A DNA stretch of 64,000 nucleotides from Metallyticus violacea (taxonomy: Eukaryota > Arthropoda > Insecta > Mantodea > Metallyticidae), in NCBI GenBank assembly GCA_030762175.1, contig CM060842.1:67147001-67211000 (forward strand), written 5' to 3'. Numbering within the stretch: the first letter of the stretch is position 1; each line of letters begins with the position of its first letter. Shown here in pieces: positions 26,301 to 38,300 of the stretch. Under the pieces are notes generated by a model that worked only from the letters and a program-made list of their open reading frames with translations, was not told the DNA's origin and did not search any database. Position numbers and translations under genes: made by a program.

Positions 26301-29300
26301 AGAGAAGGTGTATGGATTAAGATATGGGACAATTTACAGGTAGCAATTGTGATACTAAAATTATTTTGCAATTGACAACAAGGAGTTGTTGAGAAAATTT
26401 GGTGATTATACAGTGAAGGTAAGAGAGAAATGGTGGAAAAGAGTGATTAAAGCTAAAGATGTATAAATGGAGATAGGGAAGGAATCCGGGATAGTGGGAT
26501 CTAATACATATATAACCAGGATTCCAGAAATGTGCTCTCTGGGAGCAATGGTAAAAATGTAAAAGCATTGGGCCAAATTTTTCAGTGAGTAAGTAAAATA
26601 AATATTCTATTCTATTCTGGTACATAGCACTTGATGTCTCATCAATTTATTAAGTGACTGAAAAGATTTCATAATCTCCCGACATCCAAAAAGTCTCTTA
26701 GCCAGAGTCAACAAAGCAGTGGTCAGTGGCATCACTGATTCAAGGTTATTTTGAGAAATACCCTGAGTAATATATTTATTTTAGTCAGTTAATTAGGTTA
26801 ATCAGTTCAAAATAAACAAAGCATTTTGTATTAAGATCATTGTGTGATTGAGATGAACTAACACTCTTTTGCTCCACTTACTTGTTTAAATATGTAGAAC
26901 CAGTTTCACGAACACTTCGTTTGCCCCATTGTCGACTGGAGGATAAACAGTTATGCTTTGGGGATATAATCTGCTCTGGTGAAAGTGTGATGAATTTTAA
27001 GTTTATGCTTTCATCACCGGAAGTGTCAAATTTCATTAAACTGTCTTTGTACTTGTAAATGTAGAGTTTCTGCCATGTTGCTAATTCTGTAGGTCCTTCC
27101 ACTGATTGTCCACTGGAGGATAAACAGTTATGCTGTGTGGATGTATAATCTGCTCTGGTGGAAGTGTGAAGAATTTTAAGTTTATGCTTTCATCACTGGA
27201 AATGTCGAAGTTCATTAAATTGTCTTTGTACTTGTAAATGTAGATTTTCTGCCATGTTGCTAATTTTGTAGGTCTTTCTACTGATTTTAATAATTTTTTT
27301 TTTTCAATATGTCTTGGTTTTCTGTCCAGAAATGCAATGCCACTGCTGATTTCTCCCTCTGCTTGTATTTTATATTTCTGAAATGTTCTTTTAACCATAT
27401 GCCTATGTTTCTGTTTGTTTTTCCAAAATAGATTTTTTCACACTCTGCACAACTTATTTTATAAACCTGCTTTTTTCTCCTGTGGAATACTGTCATAATA
27501 TTATCAATCAGGAGATTTCAACATTGAATCTGTTTACAGGTGCTAACCTGTTATTAAACTGTTTAAGAATATTCTGAAATTTTTTGTAGCCATTGTGTGA
27601 TATGTGACTTTTTTAAAAATTAGCTTATCTTTTTTTTTTTTTTTGTAGTTGTTTCTTTAATAAGTTTTTGCCTCTTGAATTTCTGTACTTTTTTATGTAC
27701 TAGTTCTTTGTTATAACCATTTTTAACCACTGTTCTTTCTATTTGTTTGTATTCTTTAAGGTATTCTTCTTCTTTGCTAATTTTAAGGTTAGCTACCCAA
27801 TGTTTTGAAGCTGCATGTTAACTGACGATTTCAACCCCACAATGCATAAACATGCAGTTATTGACAACTTAACACAATGGCAGTTAACCTTAATATTAGC
27901 AAAGAGGAATACCTTAAAGAATAAACAAATAGAAAGAACAGCGGTTAAAAATGGTTATAACACAGAACTAGTACACAAAATGTACAGAAATTCAAAAGAC
28001 AAAACTTATTAAAGAAACCACAACACTTTCAACAAAAAAAGGTAAGCTAATCACACACTGATCTTAACATATGATTAACTTCATTGTGTAATGTTCCAAT
28101 TAACAATTTTAGTTAAAGGATTTTGTTTTTGTTGCACAAGATTGTAGTTTTAAGGTTCAGAATTGGAAGGTTTTTCTTTCTTCCCCCCTCACTTCTAGTT
28201 TAACATACCTAGTAATAATGAAGATCTAAAGAGACTATGCGTTAAATGAATGCATAAAAGAACCCAGGGTCTGTGTTAATGTTAACTTCACCTTTTCAGG
28301 GTAAGGAAAATCTCTGAAAAAAACTTACTCAGGGCAGTTGAATCCTAGGCTTCTGGATTTGCAGGCAGAAATGTCATATTTCTTAATACTATACATAATG
28401 TAATATAGTAGGTAAATGTGCTCTGCTATGTTTCAGACAGACCACCAATGACCTTACAGGGGAACATTCTTGCATCATGCTACAACTTTTAAACACAGGA
28501 GAGGAAGAGGGAACTGCTAGAAGAGGGTCATGGCTGGCAGAATTTTGGGCTGATTTTAGACGTCGTTTCATCTCACTCTTGGGATTTCAGTTCAGAACTT
28601 TCACACCTGCACTTGCACTCAGTGTCTTACAAAACAAAGCATGGAAACTACAAGCTACAGGTTAGAATTATCACATAATAATTGTACATGATTACTGCTT
28701 GAGAAATTTTTTTAAAATTATTTAATAGCTCAGGTTTGTGGTATGGTAATGATAAATTCTTCATGATAAATTATGGAAATAATATGTACAATTTATTAAC
28801 TAGTGAGGTTTATAAAAACTGATCCTATCCAGAAATATATTAGTTCAGTAAGCATATTAATTAATAAATTAACCATGCCCAATGAGGAAGAAATAAGATT
28901 AACCTTATAACCCTACACTACCATTTATAGTCTGCCGAAAATATGTAATCTGCTAATAAAATGAAACCAGTAATAAACACAATAAATTCACCCACATTGA
29001 GCCTTTAAAAATATGCTTTACTTTACCAAAATACAAAAGCCAAAGTATGTAAAGCTCATCAGAATTAACACAAAATAAACAAGCATGCAAAGCTAGAAAA
29101 CTTAAAAATAGCAGAATTACAGCTGAAAATATAATGGTATTATTTGATGTAAAAGCCTTATTCCTGAGCATACCTACAGAGAAACTTATGCTTATGCTAA
29201 AGAAATGGTTAACATCAATAAATTTAAAAACAGAAGAAATAGAAGATTTATTGAAACTTACTAATATTTGCATTAAACAAAATTACTTCGGCTTCAACAA

Positions 29301-32300
29301 AAAATATTGCCAACAAGTTTCAGGCCTAACTATGGGAAAACCTTTGTCACCTTTTCTAGCAGAGTTATTCATGAGTTCATTTGAAAAAACACACATCACA
29401 AAAGCCTTCCCTTTAATTTTCAAGTCATGGTATAGGTATGTAGATGACATTTTTACAATAATACCGAAGAAACACTCAATAGATGCCCTGAAACTTCTTA
29501 ATTTGCAACTTGAATCTATACAGTTTACTATAGAAGAAGAGAGAAATGGGTGGCTACCATTTCTAGATTTAGAAATTATAAGAAATGGAGATTGTTTGAA
29601 TTTTGGAATTTACAGAAAAGAAACACACACAGAAAATTACATAAAAAATTAGAGTTATAACCCCATTCCATATAAATATGCAGTGTTTCACAGTTTGGCA
29701 CACAGATTAATGAATATTCCACTCACAGAAGCAGAGTACAAAATAGAATACCAACAGATAATAAAGACACCTATGATCAATGGTTTCTACAAAGACACAG
29801 TGATAAAAATTATCAATAAATCTAAAAGACCAAACGGGAAGTTTCCACGCTGAAAAACACAAAAGAAGGATACAAATTCAAAAGTTTCACCTACCATCCA
29901 ATTTACCACAAGTTCAAGAAAATTTTCAAAGAACGTGGAATAATGTTAGCCCCAAAGAACAGATACAACATCAAGAATTTATTGGGTTGCACAGTAAAAG
30001 ACTCCATACCAACAGAACAGAAATCAGGTATTTACGAAATAAAATGCGCAGATTGTGAGCAGAGCTACATAGGTAAAACAAAGAGAAATTTAGAAATTTG
30101 GAGGAAAGAACACTTTAGGAATATTTGGTTTAAGCAGGTGGATAAATCAGCAGTAGTAGCTCACTTTTGAACCAAAAATCATGAAATAAAACCGGAAATT
30201 AAACTGCTGAAACATCTTCACAACCCATTGGAGTTATCCACTTGGGGAAAAAAATTTGCCTATTAAAAAATAGAGAAAACCTAATGAACTTCGAGTTTCC
30301 TCCTATAGATGAATTCAGCAATTTCCTACTTCAACCAACAGAGACCACCACAGGAACATTCGAGTAACAGCAGTTCAGTGAGCAACTGAAGATGGAAGAG
30401 ATTCTCCTGAAACACGTCTTATTTTTATGTAAGCGGAGTTTAGTGCAAAAAATGAATACCTAAGTTTAGGATATATTATCACTCCATTGTCAACAGCTTC
30501 GTAAGTATAATATTTAGAAAACGGGTATTTGTTAGAAATGCTAATTGAAACTTGTACAGTAAAGTTAATCATATAATTAACTTAAAGTTTATGTTTTCAT
30601 CCCTAGAAGTGTGAAAGTTCATTAATCTGTCTCTGTATTTGTAGAGTTTCTCTATGTTGTTAACTCTGTTCCTTGTAATGATTTTAATCCTTTTTCTTTA
30701 TTTACTATGATACGGTTTTCTGTCCAGAAATGAGATGCTTCTGCTGAGATATCCATTTGTTTGTATTTAGTGTTTCTGAAGTGTTTATTTAACATATGAA
30801 ACAGATTACATGTTACCATTCCTGGACATTAAAATAATGAAATATCAAAGAAACCTGGAAGTTGAAATTTACAGAAAGAACACACATGAATTGCATCAAA
30901 GCTGACAGTTTTCACCCCAGAACACACAAACATACAGTGATCAACAGATTAACACACAGGCTAGTCAACCTATAAATTAGCAAGGGAGAATACTCTAAAG
31001 AATATAAGCAAATAGCAAATATAAGAATAGTGATTAAAAATGGATTTAGAAAAGAACTAGTTCGCAAAAAGTACAAAAATTCAAGAGGCAGAAACTTGTT
31101 AAAGAAAACACAACATTTTAAGCAGAAAAAGAGAAGATAAGTTTTAAAAAAATCACAAATCATCCATGGGCTACAGAATAATTTCAAAATATTCCTAAAA
31201 TGTTTAATATCAGGTTGACACCTATAAACAGAAATTAAAAATCACCTGAATGACAACATTAATGATAGTTTCCCACCAGAGAAAAAAAAAAGGGTATTTA
31301 TGGAATAAGTTGCGCAGAATACAAAAAAAAGCTTATATTGGAAAAACAGAGAGAAATATATGCATGAGGTTAAAACAAAACTTCAGGAACATAAAATACA
31401 AACAAATTGGGAAATCAGCAGCATCTCATTTCTGGAAAGAAAACCACGACATACAGAATAAAGCTAAATTATTAAAATCAGTACAAGGACCTACAGAGCT
31501 AGCAAAATGGGAGATCTACATTTACAAATATAGAGACAGATTAATGAACTTCGACACTTCCGGGGATGAAAACATAAACTTTAAGTTCATCACACCTTCA
31601 CCAGAGCAGAATATACATCCCTAAAGCATAATGAATTATCCACCAGTCAATGGATAGCTGAGGATGCTGGCAAAGGTTCGTGAAATATGTACTACATCTA
31701 AACAAGTGAAGCCAATAAGAGTGTGTAGTTCAACTCAATCATACATTGATCTTAATTAAGAGATTTACTAGGTAAACCCCCCCCCCATCTCTCTGTTTCC
31801 TAGCATTTTCGAAGAAAAACTTGTAAAGAAATGGCTAATCTCAATAATCCTCCCTAGAGAAGTAATAGAACAATATCTAAACCTGACAAAAATTTGCAGT
31901 AATCAAACCTACTTCACATTCAGAGGCAATGTCTATACATAAAAGAATGGCCTAGCAAGAAAATTTACTATCACCATTCTCGGCAGACATGTAATGAATT
32001 ACGTAGAAAAAAAATTAGTTGATGCTTTCTGACACATATACAGATGATGTTTCTGCAATAGTGAATGAAAATTAAAAGAAGATGCAATACAATTATTCAA
32101 CCTAGAGGATAACTCCATTAAATTCAAAATAGAAAACAATGTTCTTCCCTTCCTGGATATAAAAATCATAAAAAAATGGCAATATACTGGAATTTGGCAT
32201 ATTCAGAAAAGATAACCATACAGATAATTGCATAAGAAACAACAGGCATAGCCCAAGACAACATAAACTCACAATAATCAACTGCCTGAGATTCAGATTA

Positions 32301-35300
32301 ACAAACCTACCAATAAGCAAGAAAGAATATAAATCTGAGTACCAAAAGTCATGGATACAGTACAGAAAAATGATTACAATAGATCTGGTTAATAAGAAAA
32401 TATAAAAATTGGGAGGAAAAAAAAAAACAACAATAAAAAACATCATCACACTAAAAAGCTAAAAATGAGATCATATGTACAATACATTCACATTCCATCC
32501 ATTGGCAATCCAAAAATTCTAGAAGATTTTTAGAGAGTTGAACATTATTTTGGCTCCAGCAAACAAATACAGTTTCAAATACCTAAAAACCAACACAAAG
32601 GACAAATGTCAAGTTGGTTGAAGATGGAGAAGATGTCTCTTTGAAACCGATCCCATCGTATTTAAAAGTAAGTGAAGTATAAGAGTGTGTTAGACAACAG
32701 ATTAATTATAATTTACAAAGGAAAAAGTTTCATCAAGAAAATAATTAGGCATTTACGAAATTAGTTGCAAAGACTGCAATATGAAATACATAGGCAAAAC
32801 TAAGAGAAACATTACCCTATGGTTTAAAGAACACAAGAAATGTAAAATATAAACATATGGAGGAATCAGCAATATACCATTACTATAAGGGAAGAAAATG
32901 AATTCCTAAATTACCCAAAACTCTTAAAAGCTCTTCTGAAATGCATAGAATTAACATTGTGGGAGAATATATTCACAAAAACAAAGAAAATTTAAGTCTT
33001 GTACTTACGGAAAAAAAAAAAAAAAAAAAAAAAAATTAGCTAATTTTGATCTTCCAAACAACAATAAATCATCACCAACTTTGTAGAATCTACAGAGCAA
33101 TAACCTTCGAAACATGACCAAGAAAGTGGAACATAATTAGTGACATTTTAGGAATTTCTTCATAAAAAATTACATAATAATTATATTGTATTTCATTGTA
33201 AAATTTTTAGCTATTTAAAATTACATCACCACATCTGTTTCAAAGCTAACTTAACTTTTTTAGAGCTAACTGCTTTTGCTTTTCCCAATATCCTTTACAG
33301 CTTATTTTACTCCTAGATATACCAAGCCCTTATTATGTGCCATAGTCAATTTTTGCTCTTTTCTTAATTCATTACACTTCTTGAAAACTATTATTTTGGT
33401 TGTATTAATGTTCACCTTTAATCCTTCATCATAAAATCTTACAATTTAATCTTAATAGCATTTTGTTATTCATTAACTGTAAAAGAGCTAATCATCAAAT
33501 CACCTGCATAAAGTAATTCTGGAATTTCCATATTATTTATTATAGGCATATGTTTATTCACTTTCTTTATATGTACATTTACGGCAGGAAAAAGAACCTC
33601 AAGCCTGAAAATTTGTCGGCCGTTTCATACCCTGAGTTGAATGGGATGCTGATGACCTGAGAAGTTAAAGAGCGTCCATAAATAAATCAATCAAAAAAAA
33701 AAACTTTCTTTATACCAATCATTATGCCATCTATAAACAAATTGAATAGAATAGGGGGTTCATTTTACATCCTTGTCTAATGCTGGTTTACTTCTGAGGT
33801 TATTTCACAACTTCCCTATTTTGTACAAAATGTATTGTGTTGATATAATGCTTTCAATAAATTGACTATCACTTTACTAAAGCCCATTTTTGACATCCTA
33901 TACCAAACTGCTACTTGTATTATTCTGGCATATGCCTTTTCTAGGTCTATAAATACAGCATAGTCTCCTGTGTATGTTGGCTAAACATTTATCTATTATT
34001 ATTTTTAAAATAGCAATTACCCATAGTTAAACAACTTTTTTTGAACCCTGATTCAAATTGTGAGATTAGATGATTATCTTCTGCCCACCTTTGAATTTTA
34101 CATACCAAGATCCTCTGTATTAGGTTTGTGAATGTTGAATTGCATAAAAGAAAAAAAAAAAACTTACATTTCTATAAACTCATAAAATGATATCAAGGTT
34201 AAATATTGTAGTTATGAAGCTGTTGACAATGGAGTGGTAATATAATGGTAAGTAATTTAAGTAACTGGAGTTCAGTGTAAAAAATGAATACCTAAGTTTA
34301 GGTGATATCATGGTGTTTTCAGTTTTTGTTGACCAAGCTATTTATGAAATTATTACTTAACAAGCTAAAGAGTTCATTTGTTATATATATTATTGAACTG
34401 CAACTGAAAACTCCTTTCGTATTCAGTGAAATAGTTTGCTATAATTTTAAATTATTAGGAATGGCATACTTTAATGTTGTGCAGTAAGTACAACATAATT
34501 TAAGAGATAAAGTCAACATTTCAGTTGACTTTATCTCTGAGTGTGGTACTGCTTACTACGAGAGTCAATTAAAAAAAAAAAAAAAAACTGATCTTTCCTC
34601 CTGGTGGTCAGCGAACACCTAGGAGGGAGATGGGGGTTTCCATGGTGGTTAGGGCCCCCATCACACAGTACTTCAAGTTAACGCTGCTCGTTTAGTTGTC
34701 TTTGAAATGAGCAAGAAAGAAGTTCTTTGTTCTATTGTGCAATGTGTCATCTTTTTTCTCATAAAAGATTTTGGGCTTAATAAAATTTGGCACAAATTTC
34801 GTAGACAACATGAGAATCAACATTGTCAAAAACACAGGTGAAATTTTGATGCAAACAATTTTGTGAACCAGGATTAGTTATGGGAGTGTCCAATCCATTA
34901 CCAAAAGTGAGCTTCAGTACTGAAAAATTGCTCTTCGATGAGTCCCATGACTGTTGATTGAACAGCAGAAAGCTGCACATGTGGAAATTACTCAACAATT
35001 GGTACACTATGAAGCAATCAAGGCATTCCTGCACTGCAAAGAGACCTGTGACAAAACATGCATATACCTCTACACCCCAGAAATGAAGAGGGCCAGCAAG
35101 GAGTAGTGACAAAAAAATTAGGAGTATCCAGTAAACCCAAAAACTGTTTTGTCAGAAGGCAAGGTCCTTACAATAGTTTTTGGGACTACAGAGGTGTCTT
35201 GTCAATGGATTTCCTGCATATTTGTAATTCAGTCTATTACTACAAACTTCTGATGAATATGGGAGTTGTCTATCAATCCAAAAGACAAGACCATCCAAAA

Positions 35301-38300
35301 TATGCTGTTAATCCACAACAATGCAAAACTCCACACTGTGGCTCAGATGCAATAAAAATTGGTGGAAATGCATTGGACTGCCCTCCAACACCTTCCTTAC
35401 AACCCAGCCCTGACACTATGTGGCTTCCAGGTCTTTATTAGGAAGCATTTCTACAATAATTGGTAAGTGGAGTAGTTTATTTGCATGGCTGCAGAAGTAT
35501 ACTCATTTTTTCTTTGAAACTGGAACGAAGAGACTTCAGACTTGCTTCATAGACAAAGCTGGAAACTATGCAGAAAAATGAGATAGATATTGTTTTGTAA
35601 AATAATGGTGCAGTAAAGATTAAAAAATTAAGAATCGGTTTATACTTGATCCACCTCCACCTTTGTAATTGGTTGAGGAAGTCAGATGAGCAACAGGGTC
35701 AAAAGCATTGTTTACTCATATCAAAATGTTGTAAACATTACAGATGATGGTCTGTGAAACATGTACTACATTTGAACAAGTAAATGGAGCCAATAAGAGT
35801 ACATAGTTTGACTCAATCATACAATGACCTTAATTATATGATTAGCATTTCAAGTTAGTAAACATTATTTTACAAAATGTAAATTCTTAAAGAAATGCAG
35901 TTTTTATTGGAAAGTGAGCCAAAATAGAAGCTTGATGTGGTCATAGCAGTACATACAATAAGGAGGTAAGGGGGAACAATGCATATAAAACACCCTGAGA
36001 ATACTGCTTAGTGCATAATCCATTGTGGGACTAAAAATTCAAGTCAATAGCATGCATATATATTTGTGTATTAAGTATGCATGGTTGCATTTGTAGTAAT
36101 AATTTTTTCTCCTCTCACTAATAGTTTTTATGCTATACATTCATCTAATTTAAACACTGGAAGACTATTGAAATAATTAATAATTTGTTATATTATACTA
36201 TATTTCACTCTGAAAATTCCTGCTATTCATAACTAAATATATGTGTTACTATTTCAGAACTTAGTAAAGCCGAATTAGACATGTTCCTGACAAAGTATGA
36301 TTTAAAACGATTAGAAATGTACTGCAACAACTTGGTGGATTACCATTTGATAATGGACTTATTACCAACTATAGCTCATCTATACTTTCTAAACAAAATG
36401 GGAAATACTCATCTATCAGCTGTACAGTCTGTAAGTTACTACTGTTCTATATTTATGTTTGAAAATATTTTCTATGCTCTGCATTTAGTTTTTACTTAAG
36501 GCTTAATTATAACTACATTTAAGCATTGCTTAAAATAAAGCAGTGTATAAAGATATTAAATATGTGAAAAAATATAATAATGCTTGTTACACAGAGTATC
36601 CAGTATGAAACAAAGCTCTTGGAACTCCAGTCATGCCTCCTCTCGGGGTGGCAACAGAGAGAGCGAAGCCCAAGTGTGAATTCAACATATGTAGGAGAAT
36701 AATTACCATGTTGTGCATGTCAGCCTGATAGCTCAATTGGTCAGATCATTGGGCTAAACTCATGAAGGTAGTGGTTATTAGGTTCGATCCCACATGTGTA
36801 AGTCCTTTTTTTTCCTCCCTGTTTTAATCTTCACAATTTGTCTTCTCTGTTCTTAATATTATAAATTTTACTTTTTAATGCTGCTTAGAGAGAATAATGC
36901 ATAGGTTGCAATTTTGCCTTATTTCATGTACTGTAAATGCTCAAATAAAAGAAATTCCATGTTGCTTTATGACTACATCATTTAGGTTATGTTAGATTAA
37001 GTTTAAAAAAAATTTCACTCTTATGCTGTTAAAAAAAGTGTATACCTTTTCCTATGCAATTATTTAAAATAACGTATAAGTTGCAAATTTAAGTTAGATT
37101 CGGTTAGATTAGCTTAGCTTAAGTTAAAAAAAAATAATTCCATAACCTTATATTATTAAAAGAAGCATATGCCTTTTCCTGCATCAATTATTTACTTTAC
37201 ATTTTAAATTGCTAATTACAGTTTCCCATTTAATTTTGTTGTATATTAAAATGCATCCCAAAAAGTTCTTTTTTGACACACTATTATATGTTTCCATGCA
37301 TTATGACAATTCTATCTGCCTGCAATTATTGCACACTCTTACTTCGGCTTGGCTCTCTCCATTGCCATTTGTGAGAGGAACCATGACTTGGAGCCCAAGA
37401 GCCCTTGGTTTTTGTAGGTAAGTGTTACATAGGTATGAGCACCATTATCAGAAAGCCAAACACTAAAGTAGCATTACAATTTTGGTCTACCTTTCCAACT
37501 TAATGATCTGTCATTTGTTAAATAGTTGATGATGTGAATAAATGTTTCAAGAAACATGTCCTGATTTTTTTTTAATTCTTGAGAGTGAAACCATAAAGCG
37601 TGTTTCAAATATTTTAACTCAGACTGATCTTATCCCATGGGAATGGAGTCATAAAGAGTTTTGTAATATTTTAACTAGAAGAGATTTTATGCGTGTTTCA
37701 CTGTGTTTGATTCCTGAATGTATTAAAAACTGGAAGCCTTACACTTATTATAATAGGACATTTTTGTTTATGTACCTTATCCATTTTGTAGAGGGGATAG
37801 TCCAGTTTTATGTTACTTTATTCACATATGCAAAACCAAGAAAATGTCGCATCCTGCCAGCAAAGGAAATATATAAACCATAGGATTTTATTGCTTTTTT
37901 TCCTTGAATATTTTCAGGCTATTGTTCTTGGTCTTGGTTTGCAATATAAGACAGTGGATGCCCTTGCATCAGAGCTAGAGCTGCCATCTTCACAACTTCT
38001 TGGACTGTTTAACCGTACAGTACGTCGATGTGTGCAGTATCTTACTAGCATCATGGAGCAATCCATAGAGCAAGGTCTAGCACAACCTAGAAGCGATGTT
38101 GGTCTCAATCCTGTTACTAAAAGTATGCATGATGAATTAGAAGAAGCTGCCAAGGTTAGCATTGAAATTTTTAACACAAAAAGCCTAACATTCTACTTGA
38201 AGAAAGTTATAACATTTTAGGCTTGTTCAATTCTAGGAACTGAAGCAGAAACAAAAACTGGAACTAGAGAAGCTCAAAAATGAAAACCTCAGTAAATATG

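Noticed and set aside
36716..36800. A tRNA gene, suggested by perfect A and B boxes.
   Set aside because: The acceptor, D and T stems do not pair, so it is a tRNA-derived element.
37542..37883. Open reading frame of 113 codons on the + strand before a NAT10 exon.
   Set aside because: It overlaps the end of a PLE and intron sequence. No homology was recognised.
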